Source: a bacterium (GTDB lineage: Bacteria; Patescibacteriota; Dojkabacteria; SC72; WJKH01). From it: DNA of 42,795 nt. The translations under genes were made by a program, and so were the position numbers. Within the stretch, counting starts at the first letter, position 1; each line of letters opens with the position of its first letter. The notes below the pieces were generated by a model that made no database searches, was not told the DNA's origin, and worked only from the letters and a program-made list of their open reading frames with translations. Positions 16,417 through 25,197 of the stretch are shown one piece after another. The DNA is taken from the NCBI GenBank assembly GCA_029547225.1, contig JAKPPS010000040.1, positions 1-42,795 on the forward strand, given 5' to 3'.

Positions 16417-16481
16417 TAATCATAAGACAGGTCTGCACAAGCAGACCGTCAAACAAGAGAGAGAAGCGTTTAATCGCTTAA
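16389..16481 (+). CDS. Possible 30-residue leader-type peptide
   Basis: A plus-strand ATG at 16389 follows a perfect AGGAGG with six bases spacing, which is rare in this window. The peptide begins MLVFSKEREI, is basic, and ends in the antisense of the sortase 3' end. The ribosome binding site sits at the edge of the stem 16282-16291/16381-16390, so it could be masked by it. The good site and spacing argue for translation. The short length and antisense overlap argue against. Low confidence. Confidence 0.25.
   Translation: MLVFSKEREIIIRQVCTSRPSNKREKRLIA
16427..16450 (-). terminator. Hairpin ending the transfer operon
   Basis: GAC-A-GGTCTGC and GCAGACCGTC pair around the loop ACAA, giving ten base pairs with one bulged A. 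It lies 20 bases past the sortase stop. The minus strand continues TTATGATTATTT, a weak T-rich tail, so it is a plausible but not perfect terminator. Confidence 0.55.
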
Positions 16482-17000
16482 CCTAATAAATATTCTCTGA
16501 TTTGATGAATAAAATTTACATGTGTAAATTGTCAAAAATTCATCACTTGGATTGTTCGTTCCATCAATAATTTCTTTAACAAGGTATTCGTACCTCTTAC
16601 CATTCCAAATAACAAAAACTTTATCTCCTTTATTTAGTTTATTTACATGATAAAGTGTTTGTTTCATTCTTTGTTCAGGACTAAGAGTTGACCACCCAAA
16701 ACGATGTACTGCAATCAGGTTGGGGAGATTGTTTGAATCAAGTCTTTGAATCCAACCTCCATAGTCCAGATATTCTTTATCTTGTCCTATCTTCATATCA
16801 ACACCAATCGATGGAATCATAAGTCTGTTGATTGAATAATCTTCTTCTGATTCGATAGCTTCAATAATCTCAACTTCCTTTGGAGGATTAATTTTGTATT
16901 CAATCTCAGGTGAGCAAACTTCATAGATAATAAAGAAACCAATTCCAACAAGAATAACTAAAAGAGAAATCAATATTGCTTTAACAAATCTGTTACCCAT
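16470..17000 (-). CDS. Sortase-family transpeptidase
   Basis: A 176-residue sortase that joins surface proteins carrying an LPxTG-like signal to the cell envelope. An N-terminal membrane anchor covers about residues 7-26. The sortase fold follows, with the substrate-side motif IPSIGVD. The catalytic triad can be read as H99 (AVHRFG), C161 (IYTC) and R169 (NQRIFIR). The likely substrate is the 1134-residue protein encoded at the other end of the same operon, which ends in LAQTG, a hydrophobic stretch and a KRKKK tail. The gene overlaps the Replic_Relax gene by 31 bases, so it clearly belongs to the transfer operon. It is somewhat short for the family but all three catalytic residues are present. 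Confidence 0.88.
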   Translation of the reverse strand: MGNRFVKAILISLLVILVGIGFFIIYEVCSPEIEYKINPPKEVEIIEAIESEEDYSINRLMIPSIGVDMKIGQDKEYLDYGGWIQRLDSNNLPNLIAVHRFGWSTLSPEQRMKQTLYHVNKLNKGDKVFVIWNGKRYEYLVKEIIDGTNNPSDEFLTIYTCKFYSSNQRIFIRLSD

Positions 17001-17860
17001 GATTCATTCAGTTGCTTAAATAAAATAGGCATGGTGAGGAATGTTTCTATTTCTGTTGATGTTATGCTTCTAATGTTCTCACATATTCCAACACTCCTCC
17101 AAAGTAAACTCTTTGATTTTTCAAGTAAACCTCGTGCATTAATTGCTGATTGAATATCTGTTTCTGGTTCTACTTGTAAGTTGTTTAATCTCTCCGAACT
17201 TCTTTCTGAAAGAAAAAGAATATGGGGATATTGATTAAATCTTTTCTGCCAATCACCATAAACAAAGTATTCAAAATAACGCATAAACTTTCTTGATAGC
17301 TGTTCAATATCCATGCTTCCAGTATCGTATTCGAGAAAATAGCCATAGGCTTTGTTATCTACTGTAAATTCGAAGTATGAATCAGGTGATAAAACTCGTT
17401 TTATTGTTCGACCTGATTTATCAGATCTAAATTCATATTGAAGTACCAATCTTTGGTCGCCAATCCAGTCATTCAATTGAATGTGAGGAAATGATTTCAA
17501 ACCAATGAGAAATTGCTCGTAAAGTTCACCAATTTTGACAGAATGTTCCAACATCGCAAATTGGACTTTCTTGCCTTGATTTGGGATTGAAATATCTTCA
17601 AGTTCAACACCTCTAATATCTGCAAGTAGTTCACCACATTTTCGAGTAAGATAAACAACTTTCCAGTTATTTCCATAGTAAAAAGATTTCAACAATCCTT
17701 TCTTTTCTAAACTAATAATAGATTTCTCCAATGACTGTCTATGAGAATATAATCCTTGTTGTTTTGCTATCGTTCTTAATACCTTGATTGGTAAGTACCT
17801 GAATGATTCGATAATATCTAAAATCCCTATTTGATTGTATGTAATTCTAATTTTATTCAT
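16970..17860 (-). CDS. Replication-relaxation (Replic_Relax) family protein, probable mobilisation/initiator
   Basis: A 296-residue protein (start MNKIRI at 17860). The N-terminal winged helix (about 1-75, with a SLEKKGLLKSFYYG wing) is followed by the conserved core. The core includes FAMLEHSVKIGELY, then a nuclease-like stretch around SPDSYFEF, GYFLEYDTGSM and FMRYFEYF. This fits the Replic_Relax family, whose members are linked to plasmid replication and DNA relaxation in Gram-positive and candidate-phyla elements. I reject the longer upstream start at 17974 because it would read through the cloverleaf-like element. No other relaxase is visible, so this is the best candidate for the DNA-processing protein that works with the coupling protein. 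Confidence 0.85.
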   Translation of the reverse strand: MNKIRITYNQIGILDIIESFRYLPIKVLRTIAKQQGLYSHRQSLEKSIISLEKKGLLKSFYYGNNWKVVYLTRKCGELLADIRGVELEDISIPNQGKKVQFAMLEHSVKIGELYEQFLIGLKSFPHIQLNDWIGDQRLVLQYEFRSDKSGRTIKRVLSPDSYFEFTVDNKAYGYFLEYDTGSMDIEQLSRKFMRYFEYFVYGDWQKRFNQYPHILFLSERSSERLNNLQVEPETDIQSAINARGLLEKSKSLLWRSVGICENIRSITSTEIETFLTMPILFKQLNESWVTDLLKQY

Positions 17861-17873
17861 AAATGTATCAATA

Positions 17874-18004
17874 TCCGACCGTTGTATTTCACACTTCGTG
17901 TAGGTCAAACATACACATGTTGACCGTAGTCGAGGGAGTGATTGGGTGGAGTCCGTAGGAGTCCACCCAAGCACTCAACACCGAGGCTGAAATAGACGGT
18001 CGGA
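17874..18004 (-). ncRNA. Cloverleaf-like structured element between coupling protein and Replic_Relax genes
   Basis: The 131-base element is closed by TCCGACCG (17874-17881) with CGGTCGGA (17997-18004) and, after a small internal loop, TATTTCA (17885-17891) with TGAAATA (17988-17994). Inside are two hairpins. One is GGTCAA/TTGACC plus CAT/ATG (17903-17925). The other is 17936-17976: five, nine and three base pairs separated by single mismatches around a GTA loop. A short CAC-TTC-GTG hairpin precedes them. The element ends 13 bases before the Replic_Relax start. It may be an oriT or a cis-acting leader RNA. The bases 18005-18078 show nothing further. Confidence 0.6.
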
Positions 18005-18078
18005 ACACACTATTTGTTAATTTATGTAAATCAAAAATAACTGTTGCTTCTGGCTTCCAGAGTGAAATAGGGAGGCAA

Positions 18079-20673
18079 CTATTCAAACTTGCAACCATCA
18101 ATAATCCAAGTTCGTCTGTTTTTGATTTCCTGCTCAATTTCGGACTTGTTTTTTCCATATCGTAGATATGAATTACAAATAAAATTATTTACATACTCCT
18201 TGCTAAAAGAAACTTCTCTTTCTTCTGGAATATAGATAGAAAAAATGTCTTCCCCTGCTTTTACATTCGCATTAAATTCAGGTACTTCCATTACCTCTTG
18301 TTCAAGCACCTTTCCTTGTAACTCCTTTGAAATTATCTCGGAATCTTCTAAACCACATCTGTAATAAATCTTGTTCTTTACATTTCCCATAACGGAATGA
18401 AATACATCGTCTGGAAGTTGTTTGAAGAATTGGTGTGCAAGGACTAACTCAAGTTTGAATTTTCTAGCCTCTGATAAAGCCTGAGAGAAATCAGAACTAG
18501 CAAAGTTTTGAAACTCATCAGCATAAACAACAAAGGGTCGTCTTTCATCTCTGTTGACCTTTTTTGTTTCAAACCACACTTTAGACATAAGGAGTGAACC
18601 AAGTAAACTCATTCCTTCCTCACCAATATTCTTAGATGATAGGTTTACAAGTAGCACCTTTGATTGTCTAATAATGTTTGAGATATTGATTGCATTCCTC
18701 GACTGTCCAAAGGTGTACATTAAGATACCTGTAAGTATTTGAGAAAGTTTATTATCAAAGCCTTGCCTGATTTCTTGCCAGTTCTGTGAGGTCTTGTAAT
18801 TAGGTAATGTGTCCTGCCAAAAGGCTCTTAGTCCCTCATATTTGTTTAAGTCTATGACTTTAAGTACATTAGATTCCATTTTGTCGCTAAAGAACAAATT
18901 ACGAACATCAATTAAAGTAGGAGCATGAGAGCTCATAAATTGAATTGCTTCTGGTGTAGAGCCAAAGGAGGCAATCCAATCATTCTGAAAAATCATTAAT
19001 GTTTTTATTGCATTTATTAACATGGGTTTTCCAGTCATACCCATACCACTATCAGGATTACTTCGTTTGACGACCTTTTCAATCAGTTTGAAATTTGAAT
19101 CAACTATTAAGTCAATTTCTCTTTCGGAAAGTCCTATCGCATACAAAGGATTAAATCCAAAGTAATAATCTTCACTTCTTGTATCCCAAGTTATAATCTT
19201 GTTTGATTGTTCAAAGCTGTTAGGAAGTCTTTGTAAAATATCGAAAAAGAAATCTTCATGAGGATCCATAAGCATTAGACCTCTTTTATTTCCTTTATTT
19301 ATCAAATTGTCGATATCTTGTAATATAAATCTTTTCAAAATTGTTGATTTCCCTGTACCTGTTTGTCCTGTAACCACTATGTGTCGTTTTCTATTCTCAC
19401 AAGGCAAGTAGACCTTAAAACTTTTCTCTCTTGAGTAGTTTATGCCGAGTTCTAAATCGTCCATATTTTGTTTACTTCTGTATATCTTTTTAGAGGCAAT
19501 ATCAGGTGCAATAAAGTGTTCAACTTGTGGGTCGCTAATTCTATTTGGTAAATGATAAAGCATTGAGATTTCTCTGGAAGACAAACTTCCCTGTGAAGTA
19601 AACATTTCTCTGTAAAAGGGGAAGAACTTATCTTCTGGATAAATGAACCTTGTAATAACATCGTTAAGTTTGTGTACTTGTTTACGAACAAGCCGATTTT
19701 GAGTTTCGCTTTTCATTGATTCGAGAGCCTGTTCTATTGAATCAAGCTTCTGTTTTGCACCATCACCTTGAGCCACAACTCTGATGTAAGATGTAAAAGA
19801 AGTTTTGTATTTTTCGTCCATTCTACTGTAAAAACTTTGTAATTCATCTTTATCTACAAAGATTTTTCTGGGGTCGCTATCAGGTAATGCTGTTAATGGG
19901 TCGATTGTATTTTGTTCATTAGAGAACGACTTAAAGAGAGCTGATACAGTCTTTAATATAGCCAAAGGTAGCAACGGTACTGCGTAAATCAGATAACTTT
20001 CAAAACGATTTAGGAATAAACTTACCCAAGTGATTTCATTCTTCACAAGACGGTAGTTCTGCTTTGCCATATTTAGAGCCTCTTTATCAATTTCAGAAGG
20101 CTTTAGAACAATTTGGAATAATGTTGTAGAGTTTTTCTTTTGTCCAGAAAGAGCTATGAGTAAATCGTTTATCGGATCCATACTTTCAAAATCCCTTACA
20201 TCCATGAGCATATAAACATCATGCTTTAGACTTTTATACTCATTGATTTCGACAAACTCTTTACGAAACGATTTAATAGGGTCATGGTCAAGAGTTTTAA
20301 TCTTTACTCTGTCCTTGTATGTACTGTACAGATTTAATTTCACTAAGTCCTGCATAGGCTTTGTTGGTGTCCATACAAGGAATTTTATTCCGTCATGATT
20401 AGAGAATATTTCAAAAGATATTCTTGAATTCTTAACAGAAGCTGTAAGATTATCGATAAATCTCTGTAATGCAAATCTTTCACCTTGCTTGTTCTGTAAT
20501 TCTTCAAGTTGATACTTCGGTGGTATTATCTGCATAACAAATCCTTCTTTTTTTCGAGCTTTCCATCTCTCAATAAACAAGCGGACAAAATACTTAACAA
20601 TCCAAGCTACTGAAATAGACAAAGAGATTGTGATTACAAGTTGTACTATTTGATTGCTCAATAATTCAGTCAT
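18079..20673 (-). CDS. VirD4/TraG-like coupling ATPase (T4CP)
   Basis: An 864-residue membrane ATPase that should bring DNA to the secretion channel. A hydrophobic anchor covers about residues 8-30, with a possible second near 226-242. Residues 40-400 form the family-specific N-terminal domain. The motor domain follows, with Walker A GQTGTGKST (436-444), LMDPHEDFF, and Walker B VVYADEFQNF near residue 715. ELVLAHQF follows in the TraM-recognition-like region. The length and layout fit the HerA/VirD4-type coupling proteins of Gram-positive-like and candidate-phyla elements. The start overlaps the stop of the HTH gene by four bases (ATGA), and the cloverleaf-like element lies downstream. Confidence 0.92.
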   Translation of the reverse strand: MTELLSNQIVQLVITISLSISVAWIVKYFVRLFIERWKARKKEGFVMQIIPPKYQLEELQNKQGERFALQRFIDNLTASVKNSRISFEIFSNHDGIKFLVWTPTKPMQDLVKLNLYSTYKDRVKIKTLDHDPIKSFRKEFVEINEYKSLKHDVYMLMDVRDFESMDPINDLLIALSGQKKNSTTLFQIVLKPSEIDKEALNMAKQNYRLVKNEITWVSLFLNRFESYLIYAVPLLPLAILKTVSALFKSFSNEQNTIDPLTALPDSDPRKIFVDKDELQSFYSRMDEKYKTSFTSYIRVVAQGDGAKQKLDSIEQALESMKSETQNRLVRKQVHKLNDVITRFIYPEDKFFPFYREMFTSQGSLSSREISMLYHLPNRISDPQVEHFIAPDIASKKIYRSKQNMDDLELGINYSREKSFKVYLPCENRKRHIVVTGQTGTGKSTILKRFILQDIDNLINKGNKRGLMLMDPHEDFFFDILQRLPNSFEQSNKIITWDTRSEDYYFGFNPLYAIGLSEREIDLIVDSNFKLIEKVVKRSNPDSGMGMTGKPMLINAIKTLMIFQNDWIASFGSTPEAIQFMSSHAPTLIDVRNLFFSDKMESNVLKVIDLNKYEGLRAFWQDTLPNYKTSQNWQEIRQGFDNKLSQILTGILMYTFGQSRNAINISNIIRQSKVLLVNLSSKNIGEEGMSLLGSLLMSKVWFETKKVNRDERRPFVVYADEFQNFASSDFSQALSEARKFKLELVLAHQFFKQLPDDVFHSVMGNVKNKIYYRCGLEDSEIISKELQGKVLEQEVMEVPEFNANVKAGEDIFSIYIPEEREVSFSKEYVNNFICNSYLRYGKNKSEIEQEIKNRRTWIIDGCKFE

Positions 20674-21473
20674 ATTTTTGTTTTATTCATAAATGAATTT
20701 TCAAATTTAGCTAACATTTCATTCACTTTTTCTTTCTGTTCATTCTCTTTTCTTTTCTTAATCAATTTGTTTAGTACTGAAACAAACCAACCTGCAGGAT
20801 TCTTGAGAAAATTAGTACCATCAGCCTTATCAGTTTTAATAACATTTCTAGTGTTTGTAAGAGCAGATTGAATATCAGTATTTGAAACTTCACCTCGATT
20901 GCGTTTGTTGATGATTCCCTGATAAAACTTAATGCTTTTCAAATCATTGAATTCTTTAGCTAATTCAATAGCTTCTGAATCGAAAGAACTAAGATTGATA
21001 TCTCCGTTGTCGTTGCCCAACATTAACGGCTTCTTATATTCTTTCTTTTTATATTCAACTTCTTCTACTTTATGCACACAACCTTGTGCATCTGTTTGCA
21101 CAGATGATTGGGCATCTTGATGAACAGTAGTTTGTGTATCACTCGTTTGTTCTTTAAGCGAATCTAATGACAAAATGTAGTAAACATTTGTCTGTTTGAA
21201 TCCCCTACGATTCCAACTAATGAGCTTGAATTCTCTGAGTTCTATCAAGTATTTCTGAATTGTATTTCTATGAACTCCTAAGTCATTTGCAAGTCTATCT
21301 TGCCCTGGGAAGCATTGGTTTTTCTGCCAAGCATAATCAAGGAGTAGGGCATACAAAGTTTTTGCCTGCATACTCAAATTTTTTGCTTTTAATACAGTTC
21401 TAGGAATCTGAGTAAATCCCTGTTTTAGAGTTGTATCAAGTATTTCTATTGTATCTTTATTGTTTTTTGCCAT
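20670..21473 (-). CDS. HTH_36-type DNA-binding protein, possible replication or transfer regulator
   Basis: A 267-residue protein whose N-terminal winged helix covers about residues 30-100. It includes PRTVLKAKNLSMQAKTLY, FPGQDRLANDLGVHRNTIQKYL and a Tyr-rich wing. This is the HTH_36 pattern common in plasmid initiator-like and phage proteins. The middle is polar with Thr/Gln-rich linkers. A second helical part (about 180-265) has the NPAGWFVSVL motif found at the ends of some RepA-like proteins. I start at MAKNNKD (21473); the longer frame would overlap the M23 gene by 170 bases. Its place between the wall hydrolase and the coupling protein suggests a role in replication or control of the element. 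Confidence 0.75.
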   Translation of the reverse strand: MAKNNKDTIEILDTTLKQGFTQIPRTVLKAKNLSMQAKTLYALLLDYAWQKNQCFPGQDRLANDLGVHRNTIQKYLIELREFKLISWNRRGFKQTNVYYILSLDSLKEQTSDTQTTVHQDAQSSVQTDAQGCVHKVEEVEYKKKEYKKPLMLGNDNGDINLSSFDSEAIELAKEFNDLKSIKFYQGIINKRNRGEVSNTDIQSALTNTRNVIKTDKADGTNFLKNPAGWFVSVLNKLIKKRKENEQKEKVNEMLAKFENSFMNKTKI

Positions 21474-22521
21474 AAAAATTTGTTGAAAACAAAAACGGAG
21501 TTGGGTCAATAAGATTCCAACCTCCCTGACTATTCTTTTCGTATATTCCAATGTGGGTATGTACACCAGTAGAGAAGCCTGTATTGCCCATAAAACAAAT
21601 TGGATCTCCATACTTAACACTTGAGCCATCTTTAGCTATAAAAGCACTACAATGGCAGTACAAGACCTTAAAGTAATCATTTGTTATGTATGAACATAAT
21701 GCACCGTTTCTATCTTTGAAATTCGAAACTTTCCCAGTAAGAATTGCTCTATTGATTGCGTCGGTAGAACCTTTGCCAATATTTTCTTGATACCATTTTG
21801 TAGACAAGACTATATCAACACCTTTGTGAACATCTTTTTTGCCACCAATTACTCTAACAACATTAAAACCAGAACTAACCGTTACTAAATCAGACCTGTT
21901 TAACCCAATAGGATTTCCATAAGGTATATACATTAACCCTACATACATTTGATATTGTTCATAAACCTCATTTTTTTTTGAATATGAGTACTGATTTATC
22001 TTCTTCTTGGCGTCCCCATCAAAATCTGAAAGAATGTTTGATAGTGTAAAGTAGTTATCACATAGGTCATCATAGTCAATTTCATTATTGTTGTTTCCAT
22101 CTGCTTCGTATTTATCCCAATCAGATTGAGAGATTTCTAAGAAGCCAACTCCGTTTCCTGAATGATTTGTATCAAAGTCTGCAATAACTTTTCCGTACGA
22201 GGCAAGTAATTCAAACTCTTGAGAGTATTTACGACTAGCTTTATCTATGCATTCGTAATGTTCTTTAGGAATCTCATCAATCAAACCTCTTGTCCCTGCA
22301 AGTACCTGATATGCGATTGCCTCTAGTGCAAATATCACAAAGAATGAAGTAACTGCATTTAGCAGAAGTATCTTCCATTTGTTTTTCCAGATGATATTTA
22401 CAAGTATAGGACCGATTACAGGAGCAACTTTACTTGAAGCTATTCCAATAACATCTCCGATAAGGTTATCTGTCTTCTCTATTGCATTTTTTGTTGCTTG
22501 AAGTGGTCTGTTTTCGTCCAT
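21457..22521 (-). CDS. Membrane-anchored M23 peptidase with a degenerate transglycosylase-like domain
   Basis: A 354-residue wall hydrolase that should open the peptidoglycan for the conjugation channel. One membrane segment lies at about residues 51-75. Residues about 95-168 resemble an SLT/MltB-type transglycosylase domain: LLASYGKV, then GVGFLEISQSDW, then an Asp/Asn loop. The catalytic Glu expected after GKV is Ile113, so this half is probably inactive. The M23 domain (about 212-350) has its zinc and catalytic residues: H232 and D236 in HKGVD, and H321 and H323 in VHTHIG. Two-domain hydrolases of this sort are standard in Gram-positive transfer systems. The start shares one base with the stop of the preceding gene (TAATG). 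Confidence 0.88.
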   Translation of the reverse strand: MDENRPLQATKNAIEKTDNLIGDVIGIASSKVAPVIGPILVNIIWKNKWKILLLNAVTSFFVIFALEAIAYQVLAGTRGLIDEIPKEHYECIDKASRKYSQEFELLASYGKVIADFDTNHSGNGVGFLEISQSDWDKYEADGNNNNEIDYDDLCDNYFTLSNILSDFDGDAKKKINQYSYSKKNEVYEQYQMYVGLMYIPYGNPIGLNRSDLVTVSSGFNVVRVIGGKKDVHKGVDIVLSTKWYQENIGKGSTDAINRAILTGKVSNFKDRNGALCSYITNDYFKVLYCHCSAFIAKDGSSVKYGDPICFMGNTGFSTGVHTHIGIYEKNSQGGWNLIDPTPFLFSTNFYGKKQ

Positions 22522-23363
22522 TATTTAACAACTATTGAGAAATTAGATGTTACTGTAAGTCCGTCTTTTGAAATACGAACAGCTCCTACAATTAGTCCTA
22601 TATTTCCTTCTGGCACTGTAAAGTCGATTCTGGTAGAGCCATTAGATGAAGATGGGAAATTGTATGTGGTCTGTCCACTTTGCCAATTAACAACTGCACT
22701 ACCTGTTGCTCCACTTACTGGATTGTTGTTTTGATTTTTAACTAGACAATCCAAGCTAACGCTTTGTCCAACAAAGGGTTGAGTGTTAGTTATCGAGCAA
22801 GTAAGTTTCAATCCTGTTAGTTGGTATTGTTCAGGTTGTTTTGATTCTATTGGCTTCATTATTTCAGGCTTCTGTTCACTCTTAGATGTTTCCGTTTCTG
22901 GTTGTTCTTGTTTTACTTCAGGTAAAGGCTCTTCTTTTTGCTCTTCCTCACGAATAATAGAAATTACTTCTGATTTACTGGTACCATTTGGATTTTGTAC
23001 CTCTATAAAAACCTCATTAGTTCCAATAACAAGTTCTATTTGCAATTCAAAGATTCCTTCTTCATTTACCAACACCTCTTTCCCATTGATAAAGCCTTTA
23101 TTTTGAGCCTCTGTTTGAGCAACAACCGTAACAGAAGAATTTTTGGTTCTGTAATAATTTTGTAATGAAATTATGCTAAGGGTTGGCTCGGCGACATCAG
23201 AAACACTGTTATCTTCGGAGTTTTGTGTTTCTACAGAATGTATTACAGAATTGAAACCTCCTTTAAGATAAATTTCTATGGACAAGGCAATAGAAAACAA
23301 GACAAGGAAAATACTTGTCAGGAAGATGTATCCATGTTTTAGGTTTATATCTTTATTTTTCAT
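22521..23363 (-). CDS. Membrane-anchored Ig-like domain protein of the transfer operon
   Basis: A 280-residue protein with one N-terminal membrane segment (about 12-30). It has two beta-rich domains: one at about 60-135, resembling the Ig-like domain in which NGKEV, IGTNEVFIEVQNPNG and similar motifs occur, and a second at about 180-280 with LTCSITNTQPFVGQSVSLDCLV. A Glu/Pro/Lys-rich linker (about 138-178) joins them. It probably stands outside the cell and forms part of the channel or contacts the partner cell; a VirB8-like role is possible, but no VirB8 fold is evident. It overlaps the VirB4 gene by 11 bases. Confidence 0.7.
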   Translation of the reverse strand: MKNKDINLKHGYIFLTSIFLVLFSIALSIEIYLKGGFNSVIHSVETQNSEDNSVSDVAEPTLSIISLQNYYRTKNSSVTVVAQTEAQNKGFINGKEVLVNEEGIFELQIELVIGTNEVFIEVQNPNGTSKSEVISIIREEEQKEEPLPEVKQEQPETETSKSEQKPEIMKPIESKQPEQYQLTGLKLTCSITNTQPFVGQSVSLDCLVKNQNNNPVSGATGSAVVNWQSGQTTYNFPSSSNGSTRIDFTVPEGNIGLIVGAVRISKDGLTVTSNFSIVVK

Positions 23364-25197
23364 TTTTTCGTTGTTCGTCTAATTTTGCTAAATCTTCTGC
23401 ATTTGAAGAAAAAAGTTTTCTCTCATGTGGAGTTGCATATACAAACATATGGGAATGAGTATTTCCTTTGATAAAGAGAGCCTGTCCTTTGGTTAACCTT
23501 GTAATGTAGTCTTGTTCTATATCCGACAAATCAAAAGCCTTTGCTAAAGAGGGTATAGACTGTTTTTTCTGAGCAAGTATCAATGCAGTATCTGCATTTT
23601 TTGCAATTACACTCCCTTGAAGACTTTTTAGAAAATCATCAACATCTTGTGATATTGAAATAACTCCAAGATTATATTTCCTACCTCGTCTAACAAGATT
23701 CTCCATGAAGTTAGCACTAGATTCGTCTTTCAAAAGGAGATGTGCTTCATCAATGATTAGTATCTTTCGATTTCTATTAGATAGAACTTTTTGCCAAATA
23801 AAGTTGGACAAATAAAAGATTGAGGCATGTTTTTCCTGCTCAGGAACTTTTTGAATGTTAAAAACTACCATTGGAGAGTTAAAATCAACGTCATTGGTTG
23901 ATTGATTATCGTAAAGATCACCCATTTCTCCTTTACGAGAGTACTCTAACAGTTCAACAGCTATTCGTTTACCTTCTTCGCCTTGCTTTTTGAAGATTTT
24001 GATAAGGTCTGAAATAGTAGGAGGTTTCTTAGAATATGTATTTGGGTCGTCAAGTAATATTCCTTTACTCGCATAAGTTTCGTTTACTGCTTTGCTTACA
24101 ATACCTCTATTGTAAGCTTCTTCTGATAACCAAATTTTAAGAAGTCCTTTGACAACCCCAAGATGAGTTCTCATGACTTCTTTGGTATCAGTATCACTTG
24201 AGAAGAATTGGAGCGGATTGACTTTAGTTTTACTCTCAGGGTTTATATCTATGTTTGTACCTCCAACATAATCACAAAGGGTCTTAAACTCTCCTTCTGG
24301 GTCAATAACATAAACATTTATACCTCTGAACAGACTTCGATAAGCCTCTAATTTAGCAACGAAACTTTTTCCTGCACCAGAAGTAGCAAATATGATTCCG
24401 TTATAGTTCTTTGATGACTTTGAGAACCTATCAAAGCGAATTTTCTCACCACCCAAAGTTATTCCGTAAAATATTCCATCAGGGTCATTTAATGTTGCTG
24501 TGGTGAATGGTAAAGACGAAGAAACATTTGAGCTTGTTAAGTAGAATTCTTCTCCAACAGAATCATTTACATTTGGTAGAAATGTTTCAAGCCCTTGTTT
24601 CTGCTTGTATACAAGTTGGTGTAATTTAATCTGTTTGGCATATGTCAAATCCTTGAGAGCTTTATCGCTTTTTAATAGCTTAGCAAGGCTCTTCTGACTT
24701 AATTTAAGATACATCGACATAGAGTATAGTTTCTCTACACCTCTAACAATTGAATCCTCTATACTCCTTGCGTCTGCAATTGCTTGTTCAAGATCAACAG
24801 TGTGCATTTTCCCTTTGTCTGCCTTTTCGTAGAATTGAGAGGAGAGATTAGTGATTCTATTCCTAAGACCTGATAAGGCTTTTTGATAATCAAGAGGCTT
24901 AATGAACTGACTAATGACAATTGGCTCCCCATAATTCACAAGGTCGTATAGCCAATTTGGATATATGATTTGAGGAAACTCGGAAATCATATATGACTGA
25001 ATAAAGCTATCTTCCATCTCTACAAACTTTCCCTTGTTTTGAAACTCAAAAACAAGAGAATCATCAGGTGATAGTTTTGCTATTTCTGCTTTACGAAGGC
25101 TATCCTTAATGTATCTTCTACCTTTCAAATCAATTCTGTATTTGAAGTCATGAAGTGCATATTTAGATTGTTTGAAGAAATATTTAATAGGGTTCAT
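23353..25197 (-). CDS. VirB4-like conjugation ATPase
   Basis: A 614-residue cytoplasmic ATPase that powers assembly of the secretion channel. Residues about 45-245 form the VirB4/TraC-type N-terminal domain. The motor has Walker A ATSGAGKSFV (271-280), VIDPEGEF, and Walker B KILIIDEAHLLL near residue 490. MENLVRRGRKYNLGVISISQD is the highly conserved VirB4 block. Everything needed for activity is present. The start overlaps the PrgI-fusion stop by four bases. The length is at the short end for VirB4, in keeping with Gram-positive-type systems. Confidence 0.95.
   Translation of the reverse strand: MNPIKYFFKQSKYALHDFKYRIDLKGRRYIKDSLRKAEIAKLSPDDSLVFEFQNKGKFVEMEDSFIQSYMISEFPQIIYPNWLYDLVNYGEPIVISQFIKPLDYQKALSGLRNRITNLSSQFYEKADKGKMHTVDLEQAIADARSIEDSIVRGVEKLYSMSMYLKLSQKSLAKLLKSDKALKDLTYAKQIKLHQLVYKQKQGLETFLPNVNDSVGEEFYLTSSNVSSSLPFTTATLNDPDGIFYGITLGGEKIRFDRFSKSSKNYNGIIFATSGAGKSFVAKLEAYRSLFRGINVYVIDPEGEFKTLCDYVGGTNIDINPESKTKVNPLQFFSSDTDTKEVMRTHLGVVKGLLKIWLSEEAYNRGIVSKAVNETYASKGILLDDPNTYSKKPPTISDLIKIFKKQGEEGKRIAVELLEYSRKGEMGDLYDNQSTNDVDFNSPMVVFNIQKVPEQEKHASIFYLSNFIWQKVLSNRNRKILIIDEAHLLLKDESSANFMENLVRRGRKYNLGVISISQDVDDFLKSLQGSVIAKNADTALILAQKKQSIPSLAKAFDLSDIEQDYITRLTKGQALFIKGNTHSHMFVYATPHERKLFSSNAEDLAKLDEQRKNEK

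Noticed and set aside
17861-17974. Upstream extension of the Replic_Relax protein (start at 17974)
   Set aside because: The extra 38 residues are encoded by the stems of the structured element and look random; the Replic_Relax domain begins right after MNKIRI.
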